Positions 52,955-61,584 of a stretch of 64,000 nt of DNA are shown here, in pieces. The stretch is taken from assembly GCA_024699325.1 (NCBI GenBank), contig JAILPS010000007.1, forward strand, positions 1 through 64,000. Reading direction: 5' to 3'. The stretch is from Lachnospiraceae bacterium. Its GTDB lineage: Bacteria; Bacillota; Clostridia; Lachnospirales; Lachnospiraceae. Position 1 is the first letter of the stretch. The number at the start of each line of letters is the position of its first letter. The notes beneath the pieces are model-generated. The model saw only the letters and a program-made list of their open reading frames with translations. It had not been told where the DNA came from and did not search any database. Both the position numbers and the translations under genes were made by a program.

Positions 52955-55078
52955 TCAGCCATTCACATCGTCAAGCTCGAAATCCATGAGTTTTAACAGT
53001 GACAGATCCGCATCCGGCTCAGCCACAAGTCTTCTGGACTGGTTGAGGATGGCGTCCTCAATCTTGTTTCTGACGAGACGGCCGTTACCTGCGTCCATGG
53101 CTCTGGTCATCTGAACCATGTTGTAGTAGGTGAGAAGTCCGTCGAGAGCCTCGTCGTCGATCACATAGCCCTTGCTCTTTGCGGTGATCTTGCTGATTTC
53201 AAGGAGCTCCTCGCCTGTGTAGTCAGGGAAGTTTATGATGTTAGGGAAACGGCTCTTGAGACCTGAGTTGGCGGTTAAGAACTCCTCCATCTCGATGGAG
53301 TAGCCTGCCAGAATTACGATCAGGTTGTCGCGGTTATCCTCTATGCCCTTGACCAGTGTGTCGATTGCCTCTAAGCCAAATGTGTCATCCTTGCCTCTGT
53401 AGAGTGAATACGCCTCGTCGATAAACAGAACGCCTCCGATGGCTGACTGGATCACCTGGTTTGTGAGAGGTGCGGTGTGACCCACATATCTTCCCACTAA
53501 GTCCGCTCTTGAAACCTCTATGAGCTGTCCGCCTGTGAGCACCCCGATGGCCTTCAGATACTTGCTGATAATTCTCGCGATGGTGGTCTTACCTGTTCCA
53601 GGGTTACCTGTGAAGATCATGTGCTTATTGACCTCGCCGGCCTTAAGTCCCTGCTCGCGGCGCTTCTTCTGGACGCTGAAATACTCCTCCAGGCTGAAGA
53701 TGTATTCCTTGACCTCCTTAAGCCCGACGATGTCGTCCATCTCGGCCTTAATCTTGTCAATCTCTCCTGTGTAGCCGCCGCCAAGGCTTGCGATAAGGTC
53801 GGTTCTCTCCTCGCCGATAACCGCGATTGTTGCGCCGTCGCAAATCTCAAGCTTAAGAAGCTCGTCCCTCTCGTAGTCGCCCTCAAGCTTCATCTGTGCG
53901 AGAGCCTTAAACACGTCCTCGTAGTAGTGCATGAGGCCTGCCAGACCCCTGCCCTTCTCCGTGTAGACAATGCTGTTTTCGACAAAAGCCTCCTTATCCG
54001 CCTCAAGCTTAAAGAAGAGCTTCTCAGCCACCTGCTTAACCAACGCGTCATAGCATCTGTTGGAAAACTCTATGTAGTTCTCCCTGTCGAGAGACTTGGT
54101 CTCGCACACATCGCCAAGAGCGTTGATAAACGGCGCTCCCATGCTTCCAGCCAGCTTGTCAAGCCCCTTCGTGCTTATAATAACGATATACTTGCCGGCA
54201 GCGTTAAATGTGCTGACGGTGTCGCTTGCAAGGGCGTTGGTGACTCCCACAAGCTGTCCCTTTTGCATGACATAGCGCTCGCTAAGTCTGCATTTGCCCT
54301 CTGTGACAAGGGCGCTTAAATATGTGAGATATGAGCTGTGGCAGTTCTCGAAATTCTCAAACAGTACAATCTTCGCATCTGAGCGAAGGGCTGAATAGAG
54401 GTCCTGTAAGAACACCTTGTCCATGCCTGCAGCGTGGTAGATGGACAGATCGATTATGCTTATCTCGTCGCTCTTCCACAGCTTCCTGTTCTTAAGCTCT
54501 GCTGCAAGGGCTGTCAGGGATTCGTGCTTGCCTGTATCCTCCGGACCTGTTATGAAAATGCTGTTCTTCGGATATCCCTCCTTCTCAGGCATTACAAGCG
54601 GGCGCTTGAAGGCGATCAGGAGCTTCTTGACAAAAGCCTCCTGTCCGATGACCTTCGCGTTAATCACATCCTCGATGCCCTTAAAGCTCTCGATGTTCAT
54701 CTCAGGCTCAGCCTCAGGAAGCTTGCCCTCCTTCTCAAATGTCTTATTCTCAGCCTTCATGGTCTCCATGGTGCCAAAATCGCTCTGGATATTCTTAGTC
54801 AAGTCATCCAAATCCTTCTGAAGGCTCTGATGGTAGTCGAGATTGACCTGCATAGGGTTTCCGATGCTCTCCATCTGCTTGAGAATCCTCTCATTTTCCT
54901 TCAGAAGCGCTCTCGTGTCGAGAGTAGGCATGCTCTTGCCTGAGATGGCCTGAAGGTTCTCCATAAGCGAACCGCCGTTCTTCTTCTGGCGCTTTAGAGC
55001 CTCGTCTATCTCCTCAGAGGAGTAGTTGCTCCTCTTGCCAAATGCGCTGTTGACCGTGTTGTCGAATTCGTCGAACAT
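52955..55078 (-). CDS. Double AAA+ ATPase, CbxX/SpoVK-like
   Basis: A 707-residue ATPase with two AAA+ modules. Residues 1-130 are a helical N-domain with short coiled coils. The first module (about 140-400) is degenerate: Walker A reads ITGPEDTGKH and Walker B VLFENFENCH, so catalysis there is doubtful. The second (about 455-700) is complete and of the CbxX/CfqX/SpoVK class: TGNPGTGKTT, GVLFIDEAYSLYRGKDDTFG, VILAGY and the sensor text SRFPNIINFPDYT. It follows the TPR/nucleotidyltransferase-like gene by 24 bases with GGAGGA before the ATG, so both are one operon. Family members remodel proteins (for example RubisCO activase CbxX); the client here may be its neighbour, by inference. Confidence 0.9.
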   Translation of the reverse strand: MFDEFDNTVNSAFGKRSNYSSEEIDEALKRQKKNGGSLMENLQAISGKSMPTLDTRALLKENERILKQMESIGNPMQVNLDYHQSLQKDLDDLTKNIQSDFGTMETMKAENKTFEKEGKLPEAEPEMNIESFKGIEDVINAKVIGQEAFVKKLLIAFKRPLVMPEKEGYPKNSIFITGPEDTGKHESLTALAAELKNRKLWKSDEISIIDLSIYHAAGMDKVFLQDLYSALRSDAKIVLFENFENCHSSYLTYLSALVTEGKCRLSERYVMQKGQLVGVTNALASDTVSTFNAAGKYIVIISTKGLDKLAGSMGAPFINALGDVCETKSLDRENYIEFSNRCYDALVKQVAEKLFFKLEADKEAFVENSIVYTEKGRGLAGLMHYYEDVFKALAQMKLEGDYERDELLKLEICDGATIAVIGEERTDLIASLGGGYTGEIDKIKAEMDDIVGLKEVKEYIFSLEEYFSVQKKRREQGLKAGEVNKHMIFTGNPGTGKTTIARIISKYLKAIGVLTGGQLIEVSRADLVGRYVGHTAPLTNQVIQSAIGGVLFIDEAYSLYRGKDDTFGLEAIDTLVKGIEDNRDNLIVILAGYSIEMEEFLTANSGLKSRFPNIINFPDYTGEELLEISKITAKSKGYVIDDEALDGLLTYYNMVQMTRAMDAGNGRLVRNKIEDAILNQSRRLVAEPDADLSLLKLMDFELDDVNG

Positions 55079-55102
55079 AAATCCTCCTTTATCCTAAATA
55101 CA

Positions 55103-57499
55103 TTATTTTAGTTTTGCTTCCGCATCCTCGACGCTCTCATAGCCGTAGAGCTTCGCGGTGTTTGTCATTATATTGTAGGCCAGATTGCCCCCGGCCTTAA
55201 ATATTCCCACTACAAACTGTCCATACATTTTAAATGTCTCGTCTGAATATGTGCCAAGCTCACCCCTTAAATAGGTCTCATAGGAGGTGTTGTCCGGGCC
55301 GTCCTCATAGGTGTGGATGCTTCTCGCATTGCCCGCCATCTTGGGGTACTTAGCGGCAAACTCCTCCATCCAGCCGACCTGGAGCTTGATAATCTCCTCA
55401 GCTATCTGCATTCTCTGCTCGCTTCTTACAGGAAGCGTGCTCTCAAGGCGCGCATACTCCTCAGGCGCCGTGGACTTCATCATCCTCGCGTACTTCTCTG
55501 TTATGAGATTCCAGCCCGCCTCCTTGGCCCCCAGAATATCCCCCAGATATTCCGCGAGGAGTTCATCAGGCCACGCCATGTACTGGCTCCTTCTCATTAT
55601 GTCAAATGTGAACAGATTGTCCTGACAGCTGGCTCTTCCGCCCTCGTTCTCCACCTTGTCGAACTGCTGCCACTCCATATTTACAATCATGTCTATGATT
55701 TCTTCTCTTTTAAGCTCCATATTACCACTTCCCTTGTACGATGGTTTTAAGATTTCCTGACTATATGACTCCAAAAACAGGTCATCCCCCGTGACTATAC
55801 CCTGGCGTTTTAGCTCTGCAAGAATTATGCCGGCTATATTCTCGCCAAGCGCCACCACGCGGTCAGCGCTGTTGATGCTTAGTGAGCTGTAGGAGTAATT
55901 CTCCCACGCCTCACGGTCAGGCTTTACAAGGGCGAGCTCGTCAAGCTTATCCATAAGAGGCTTAAATCTGCCAAGCTCGTCAAGCCCTCTTCTCATCCAC
56001 TTATAGTAGGGCGCGTATCGCTTAGACAGGAGGTATGCTATGTGCATGGCGCTCTTCATTCCCTCTGATATGCAGATGTCAGCGGTGACATAATCGCGCC
56101 TTGCCATCATTCTGGGGTAGTTACTCTGTATAAACTGCGAGTAGTTGTGAAGCTCTCCTGCCAGCCTCTTAAGTCTCACATTCTCGGGATAGTGTTTAAG
56201 AAGTCCCTCGCGGATCCTGCTAAACACGCCACCCGACTTATAAATCTGACCGTTGGTGGCACACGCCAGAGTGTACTCCTCCATGCTAAGAAGAGTGTCA
56301 TCATCTATTACTGCGTCGTCCCCCACATGGCAGTGGAGAATGTCCTCATAAAACTTCCTGGCTCTAAAAACGCCTCTTCGCTCCCCTAATCTGTCAGCGG
56401 CAGCAACCAAGAACAGCTTATCGTATTCATCCTTAAGAGAGCTTCCGATCTGGTCATAGACCTCGTCGTCAACCCATATACAAAAGCCCAAACCATAGTC
56501 GTGGTCGCGGCTGATCGCGTCGTCAAAGCCAAAGGCGTCAGACCCCTCGCCCACAATTCCTATGGCAATATGGTCTAAATACTCTCCAAACTTCTCGCGC
56601 AAAACTCCAGAAAAATTCTTCTCATAAAACAGTCTGCAGCGGTCTAAATTCCTTGCCCTGTCGCCGCATTTGGCTACACAGGTAAGATACTTCTCCTCGC
56701 ATCTGTCAAATGCATCGCTCCTGCCGACATACATTTCGAGAAGTTCCATGGCTCTTCTGTAACAGTCCGTGGCGTTTAAATAATCGCCCTCAAGCGCTAA
56801 GAGGTCGCCCTTGGCGCCAAGAGTTCCGCTGTAGTGAAAATCCGTGCCTCCCATGTCCTCAAACATGGCGACGGCCTCACCCAGATATATGTCAATTCTG
56901 GCTCTTATGGCCTGTGCCTGAGAGCCGGCCTCAGGCTTACCCCTAAGCTCCTCATAGAGAGCTATGAGAGTCTGAGCCAGGTTTCCCCTGGTGGTCGCCT
57001 GCTCCACATATGAATCGTCCGCAGCGTCTATTATCGGCAGTGCCTTCATGAGCATGGTGGCGGCTGTCACGTAGTCGTGAAGTTCCTGATAGAGAAGGCT
57101 CTTGTTGTTATAGAGGCTTGCAAAGCGAGAATCGCAGGGGTCAAGGTGTTCAGAATATATTCTCTCCACCTCGGCATATGCAGATAACGCCTCGTCGTAC
57201 ATGGCGTATGCGCGGTAGCCGTTGGCCACGTTAATAAGAGTTGTGGCATACTCAGGCAGTCCCTCATAACCCATGGTTTTGAGAAGGTTTAGGGCGCGCT
57301 CGCTGTAGGTGAGTCCCTCCTGCCTAAAACCCGCATCCCTGCACATTCCTATCATCTCGTTCATGAGCGTGATGGCGCCTGGGTTATCGCCCTCCTTAAG
57401 GGCCTCGCTTATTTTGTTGTCTAGAAATTCATAGCTCACCCTCGGAGGCACCGCGCCAAACAGCGCATCGTACTCCTCGAGCGTTTTTTTGATATCCAT
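55103..57499 (-). CDS. Fusion of TPR domain, DUF4037 nucleotidyltransferase-like domain and DUF4125
   Basis: A 798-residue cytoplasmic protein. Residues 1-270 are TPR-type repeats (ATTLINVANGYRAYAMYDEA, SLLYQELHDYVTAATMLMKA). Around 316-335 comes a nucleotidyltransferase-like motif, GEGSDAFGFDDAISRDHDY, with the G-S and D-x-D pattern of DUF4037. Residues 600-798 match DUF4125 (EGGRASCQDNLFTFDIMRRS, with Cys and several aromatic residues). Family names are from memory. The start at 57499 (MDIKKTLEEYDALFG) has AGGAGTGG upstream; a longer frame lacks a ribosome site. First gene of a two-gene operon with the double AAA+ ATPase. No function is known to me; nucleotide transfer is possible. Confidence 0.83.
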   Translation of the reverse strand: MDIKKTLEEYDALFGAVPPRVSYEFLDNKISEALKEGDNPGAITLMNEMIGMCRDAGFRQEGLTYSERALNLLKTMGYEGLPEYATTLINVANGYRAYAMYDEALSAYAEVERIYSEHLDPCDSRFASLYNNKSLLYQELHDYVTAATMLMKALPIIDAADDSYVEQATTRGNLAQTLIALYEELRGKPEAGSQAQAIRARIDIYLGEAVAMFEDMGGTDFHYSGTLGAKGDLLALEGDYLNATDCYRRAMELLEMYVGRSDAFDRCEEKYLTCVAKCGDRARNLDRCRLFYEKNFSGVLREKFGEYLDHIAIGIVGEGSDAFGFDDAISRDHDYGLGFCIWVDDEVYDQIGSSLKDEYDKLFLVAAADRLGERRGVFRARKFYEDILHCHVGDDAVIDDDTLLSMEEYTLACATNGQIYKSGGVFSRIREGLLKHYPENVRLKRLAGELHNYSQFIQSNYPRMMARRDYVTADICISEGMKSAMHIAYLLSKRYAPYYKWMRRGLDELGRFKPLMDKLDELALVKPDREAWENYSYSSLSINSADRVVALGENIAGIILAELKRQGIVTGDDLFLESYSQEILKPSYKGSGNMELKREEIIDMIVNMEWQQFDKVENEGGRASCQDNLFTFDIMRRSQYMAWPDELLAEYLGDILGAKEAGWNLITEKYARMMKSTAPEEYARLESTLPVRSEQRMQIAEEIIKLQVGWMEEFAAKYPKMAGNARSIHTYEDGPDNTSYETYLRGELGTYSDETFKMYGQFVVGIFKAGGNLAYNIMTNTAKLYGYESVEDAEAKLK

Positions 57500-57542
57500 G
57501 CGTATCACCACTCCTGTTTGCGATGTGAAAACATACAGAGAC

Positions 57543-57571
57543 AGTATACCACACATTTCCTGATTATTAAA
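57543..57571 (-). promoter_or_regulatory. Promoter of the NTase/AAA+ operon
   Basis: Minus strand: TTTAAT, 17-base spacer, TATACT preceded by TGG. It begins directly after the GH31 terminator. Confidence 0.65.
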
Positions 57572-57574
57572 GAC

Positions 57575-57607
57575 AAAAAAGCGGTCCGGATGCGAATCCG
57601 AACCGCT
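57575..57607 (-). terminator. Terminator of the GH31 gene
   Basis: AGCGGTTCGGAT pairs with ATCCGGACCGCT (one wobble) around 4 bases, followed on the minus strand by TTTTT. Confidence 0.92.
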
Positions 57608-57617
57608 AAAAACCTTA

Positions 57618-59642
57618 TTATGCTAACTTCTCAAATACAGGTGAGTACTCGATAGGAGCTGCGACTGTGACTGTCTGGCCGCCTGCGTATACAGTGCCGT
57701 CACTTGTGAGCTTCCATGAGCCCTCAGGGAGGTAAACCTCTCTCTCAAACTGGTTAAGCTTGAAGATTGGAGCCACGAGATACTTCTCGCCGAACATATA
57801 CTGGTCCTGAAGCTCCCAGCACTTCTTGTCCTCAGGGAACTCATAGAACATAGCTCTGATGAGAGGTGAACCGTTGGTTGAAGCCTCCTCGTAGAGCTTC
57901 TTGACATAGTTGTGCATAGAAACACGGATGTCATAGTAATGTCTCATGATCTTGTAGTTGTCCTCGCCATAGCTCCAGAGCTCGTTAGGCTGACCTGTGT
58001 GGAGATATCCGCCGCCCCAGTCTCTGTCATCGAGAGGTGGAATGTCGTATGGACCACGGTCGCCGTGCATACGAAGAACTGCAGAGTAAACAGCGAACTG
58101 ATACCATCTGATGAGGAGCTGACGGAAGTCAGGATCCTTCACATCGTCAGTCATGAAACCGCCGATATCTGTTGTCCACCATGGAATACCTGCAAGACCC
58201 ATGTTGAGACCGCACTGAAGCTGGTCATAGAACGCCTCAAATGTTGATGGAACATCGCCTGACCACACAACATTTGCGTACTTCTGGCTTCCTGCCCACG
58301 CACATCTTAACAGGTTGGCAAACGGCTTGCCCTCCTTAACCATCTCGTCATAGAACACGCGGCTGTACATCTGAGGGTACATGTTGCTCACCTGAAGAGC
58401 CGGTCCCTCATAGTAGCGGTAGTTCTCAAAATCGTACACTCCGTAATCAGGCTCTGAGTTGTCAAGCCAGAATGCGTCGATGCCGAAATCCTTGTAATTC
58501 TTCTTGCAAACTTCCCAGACATACTGTCTTGTCTCAGGGTTGAACGCGTCGATCTCCACGCAGTCGCCCTGATAATCGTATGTCTGCTGAGCGCCGCGCT
58601 CAGTTCTGATGAGAAGTCCTCTGCCCATCATTGGATAGAAGTTCTCGCTCTTTCTGTCCACAGAAGGCCATACAGACACGATAACCTTAATGCCCATGGA
58701 GTGAAGCTCGTCAACCATGGCCTTAGGGTCCGGCCAGTACTTCTTGTCAAACTTCCAGTCGCCCTGAACTGTCCAGTGGAAGAAGTCGATTACGATCTGG
58801 TCGATCTTAATTCCCTCCTTCTGATACTGTCTGGCAACCTCTAAAACCTCGTCCTGTGTTCTGTAGCGAAGCTTGCACTGCCACAGTCCCATGAGCTCCT
58901 CAGGAAACTCTGGCGCACGGCCTGAAACCGCTGTATAGTTCTCGATAATCTGCTTAGGCGTGTCAGCGGCAGTTACCCAGTAGTCCATCTCCTTGGTGGA
59001 CTGTGCGATCCACTCTGTGTAGTTGTTTCCAAATGTTACGCGGCCCACTGCAGGATTGTTCCACAGTAAACCATAGCCGAGAGAAGAAACCATAAATGGC
59101 ACAGAGATCTGTGAATTTCTCTGGGCAAGCTCTAAAACGCAGCCCTTCAGATCCATAACGTCCTGCTGATACTGTCCCATACCAAAAATCTTCTCGCCCT
59201 TGTTGGCCTCAAACTTAAGATTTAAGCTGTAATCGCTTCCGCCGATAACGCCCTTCCACTCTCTGTTGATAACCTTCAGGCAGCGGCTCTCCTTAGAGAT
59301 TGTGCCGCCATATGAGCGGTAATACTCGTGAAGAAGAAGTGTGTCATCTCTATAGATAGAAATGATACCAACCATATTTACGATAATCTTAACGCGGCCG
59401 TTTGAGATCTCTCCAACCGTCTCCTTGGCAATCAGACCATCGCCAACTCTCTGGTCAACCTCATAGATCCTGACGTCGCCCTTCGTAACTGAAGGTGTCT
59501 CTGAGAGTGCCCATAAGTGATCTGTAAACTTAGGGAACATTGTAGAGCGAACGCGAAGTCCGTCTCTGCCCCATGCCTCAATGCGGAGTGTCTCGCCGTT
59601 AGCTCTTCCGACAAGCGCTCCATTGTCATTAAAAAACTGCAT
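57618..59642 (-). CDS. Glycoside hydrolase family 31 (alpha-glucosidase or alpha-xylosidase type)
   Basis: A 674-residue enzyme without signal peptide, so cytoplasmic. The N-terminal beta domain (1-220) is followed by the GH31 barrel. The nucleophile Asp lies in IDAFWLDNSEPDYG and the acid/base Asp in VWSGDVPSTFEAF. The substrate loop reads IPWWTTDIGGFMTDD, and RWYQFAVYSAVLRMHGDRGP is typical. GH31 includes alpha-glucosidases, alpha-xylosidases and sulfoquinovosidases; the sequence does not settle which. Its promoter faces the GH26 gene across a 328-base region. GGAGG lies before the ATG. Confidence 0.92.
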   Translation of the reverse strand: MQFFNDNGALVGRANGETLRIEAWGRDGLRVRSTMFPKFTDHLWALSETPSVTKGDVRIYEVDQRVGDGLIAKETVGEISNGRVKIIVNMVGIISIYRDDTLLLHEYYRSYGGTISKESRCLKVINREWKGVIGGSDYSLNLKFEANKGEKIFGMGQYQQDVMDLKGCVLELAQRNSQISVPFMVSSLGYGLLWNNPAVGRVTFGNNYTEWIAQSTKEMDYWVTAADTPKQIIENYTAVSGRAPEFPEELMGLWQCKLRYRTQDEVLEVARQYQKEGIKIDQIVIDFFHWTVQGDWKFDKKYWPDPKAMVDELHSMGIKVIVSVWPSVDRKSENFYPMMGRGLLIRTERGAQQTYDYQGDCVEIDAFNPETRQYVWEVCKKNYKDFGIDAFWLDNSEPDYGVYDFENYRYYEGPALQVSNMYPQMYSRVFYDEMVKEGKPFANLLRCAWAGSQKYANVVWSGDVPSTFEAFYDQLQCGLNMGLAGIPWWTTDIGGFMTDDVKDPDFRQLLIRWYQFAVYSAVLRMHGDRGPYDIPPLDDRDWGGGYLHTGQPNELWSYGEDNYKIMRHYYDIRVSMHNYVKKLYEEASTNGSPLIRAMFYEFPEDKKCWELQDQYMFGEKYLVAPIFKLNQFEREVYLPEGSWKLTSDGTVYAGGQTVTVAAPIEYSPVFEKLA

Positions 59643-59714
59643 GTTTTTTCCTCCGAATTAATATTTAACAGCGCAAACGCGCATATTCTGATCCTGATAG
59701 ATCCCTACCATGTG

Positions 59715-59743
59715 ATAATAAGTCATTTGGGAAGATTTGTCTA
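59715..59743 (-). promoter_or_regulatory. Promoter of the GH31 gene
   Basis: Minus strand: TAGACA, 17-base spacer, TATTAT. Leader about 65 bases. Confidence 0.65.
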
Positions 59744-59910
59744 GGTAACTTTCTCTACTTTTTTACATAACATTTTAGACATTTTCTGCCATAAAAATTA
59801 TTCACGACCAGGATCAGAGAAAAATCACCAATCTTTCCCTCAAAAATCCTCATCCCCGCGCCAGGTTCAAAATTTAAAAAAATTTTTATTATTTAGTTTC
59901 TAATTGCGTC

Positions 59911-59939
59911 TTGAAAACGTTTGTATAAGTGTCTATAAT
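59911..59939 (+). promoter_or_regulatory. Promoter of the GH26 gene
   Basis: TTGAAA, 17-base spacer, perfect TATAAT. The -35 overlaps a cre-like site at 59912-59925. Confidence 0.8.
59912..59925 (+). promoter_or_regulatory. cre-like catabolite operator
   Basis: TGAAAACGTTTGTA fits the CcpA consensus TGNAANCGNWNNCW with one mismatch and has the palindromic centre AAACGTTT. Its place on the -35 box fits repression by CcpA or another LacI-family protein. Confidence 0.5.
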
Positions 59940-59970
59940 TGATATTATCATTTTTGTACGGGAGTTAATT

Positions 59971-61509
59971 ATGAAAAAAAGACATCTTATCGCTCTGGCT
60001 GCCCTGATGCTTAGCGGCTGCGGGGGCACGGACACACAAAACACCACCGTCCCATCTGTGACAACTGCCTCACAGGAGACAACCACACAGGCTGAAGTGA
60101 GCCAGGAAACCACCACAGAGGTCGCAGAAACCGAGCCTGCCGCTCCGGCTGAGACCACCGAGGATTTTGCGCAGATGGAGGAGGACATCCTCTCAGGCGC
60201 CACCCTGTTGTTTTCAGGCGCTGAAAATGAGGGCTACTACCCCGGGGACATCGAATGGCTAAAGAGCGCCGAGGGCTCTGACATAGTCGCCATCAGATAT
60301 TCCTGCGATGACAAGAGTCACGGCGGCTGGGGCGTTTTGGGTCTCAAGGTTGGCTCTAAGCAGACCGACATAAGCGCATACAGCGATATGCCTGACAAGG
60401 TCAGAACCATATCCTACACTGTGGACGAGCTGTGCGACATGGCTAAGGTCGACAGCGCAGCAGACATCTCGGGCTTCAGCCTCGGAGCATGGAACGGCGG
60501 ACATATCCACGGACTGTACTTCTTAAGCGGTGACGCAGCCGCAAACTACAGCGACTATCTGGTGCAGCTCGCCGAGGCAACCGCCATCAAACACACCTAT
60601 GACGGAACCCTCTCAAACCCTGACGCCATTGAAAATGCGGTGACGCTCTACAAATATCTGAAGGACACCTGGGGAACGGCCTGCATTACAGGTCAGATGG
60701 AATCCACATGGATGGGTTCCCCGGACTACGAGATGAATTACATCGAGAAGAACAGCGGTAAGCTCCCTGCCATCAGAGGTCTGGACTTCATGCACAACGA
60801 TTTTGACGGTGTTGCAAACCGCTCTATCGCATGGTGGGACAAGGGCGGCATCGTGACCATATGCTGGCACACGGGCGCCGACTTCGCATCAGGCTACAAC
60901 GAATGTAAGGCGGATAACATCGACTGGGACGAAGCATTTACAGAGGGAACGGACACATATAATGCGCTTCTTGCGGGCATGGACCGCGCGGTTCCGGCAC
61001 TCTTGAAGTTAGAGGACGCAGGTGTACCTGTTTTGTGGAGACCATTCCACGAGCTCGACGGAGGATGGTTCTGGTGGAGCAAGGGCGGAAGCGAGAACTT
61101 CGTGAAACTCTGGCAGATGATGTATGACAGATATACAAACTACTGGGAGCTTGACAACCTTATCTGGGTTTATGCATATTCTCACAACGGAACAGCCATC
61201 GAAAACTGGTATCCCGGCGACGAATATGTGGACCTGATAGGCGGCGACAGCTACGACGCAGGCGCAAACGGCGATCTCTACGACACGGTTGAGGAGCTCG
61301 CGGCGCCTGGCATGCCAATCGTCTTCCACGAGTGTGGAAACATTCCAACCGAGGAGCAGATGAAGAATGCGGACGCTCCATGGCTCTTCTTCATGACATG
61401 GCACACTGACTACATCACAAATTCAACTTACAACAGTAAGGACGCGATAAATGCAATATACAACAGCGACTATTTCATCACTCTTGACGAGCTCCCCTCC
61501 TTTGAATGA
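59971..61509 (+). CDS. Glycoside hydrolase family 26 lipoprotein (beta-mannanase type)
   Basis: A 512-residue surface enzyme that should cut beta-1,4-mannan chains. Lipobox LMLSGC puts the anchor at Cys17, followed by a Thr/Glu-rich linker to about residue 55. Residues 60-180 form a beta-rich module with FSGAENEGYYPGDIEWL that looks like a carbohydrate-binding domain, unassigned. The GH26 barrel follows. The acid/base Glu361 is in RPFHELDGGWFWW and the nucleophile Glu454 in VFHECGNIP; the wall residues GLDFMHNDF and ICWHTGADF also fit. The start at 59971 (MKKRHLIAL) has GGGAG upstream; the frame is open 14 codons earlier. Some GH26 members act on other beta-glycans. Confidence 0.93.
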   Translation: MKKRHLIALAALMLSGCGGTDTQNTTVPSVTTASQETTTQAEVSQETTTEVAETEPAAPAETTEDFAQMEEDILSGATLLFSGAENEGYYPGDIEWLKSAEGSDIVAIRYSCDDKSHGGWGVLGLKVGSKQTDISAYSDMPDKVRTISYTVDELCDMAKVDSAADISGFSLGAWNGGHIHGLYFLSGDAAANYSDYLVQLAEATAIKHTYDGTLSNPDAIENAVTLYKYLKDTWGTACITGQMESTWMGSPDYEMNYIEKNSGKLPAIRGLDFMHNDFDGVANRSIAWWDKGGIVTICWHTGADFASGYNECKADNIDWDEAFTEGTDTYNALLAGMDRAVPALLKLEDAGVPVLWRPFHELDGGWFWWSKGGSENFVKLWQMMYDRYTNYWELDNLIWVYAYSHNGTAIENWYPGDEYVDLIGGDSYDAGANGDLYDTVEELAAPGMPIVFHECGNIPTEEQMKNADAPWLFFMTWHTDYITNSTYNSKDAINAIYNSDYFITLDELPSFE

Positions 61510-61537
61510 TATCGCTGTATAAACTAATACCCATGAA

Positions 61538-61578
61538 AGCCCCGGGCTCTGGATAATTCCAGAGCCCGGGGCTGTTTT
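61538..61578 (+). terminator. Terminator between converging GH26 and ABC-F genes
   Basis: A 16-bp stem, AGCCCCGGGCTCTGGA with its complement, around TAAT, followed by GTTTTT on the plus strand. On the minus strand only TTTC follows, so it is mainly for GH26 but may also serve the ABC-F gene. Confidence 0.9.
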
Positions 61579-61584
61579 TGTTAA

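Larger units (their letters stand above)
59643..59970. other. Divergent regulatory region between GH31 and GH26 genes
   Basis: Holds both promoters, a near-perfect GCGCAAACGCGC dyad (59671-59682) close to the GH31 ribosome site, and a 10-bp inverted repeat TCTGATCCTG (59687-59696) with CAGGATCAGA (59809-59818), 112 bases apart. The rest is A/T-rich. No small gene is seen. Confidence 0.6.

Noticed and set aside
53621-54319. 232-codon plus-strand frame opposite the AAA+ gene
   Set aside because: It is fully antisense to a well-supported gene and has no ribosome site or recognisable domain.
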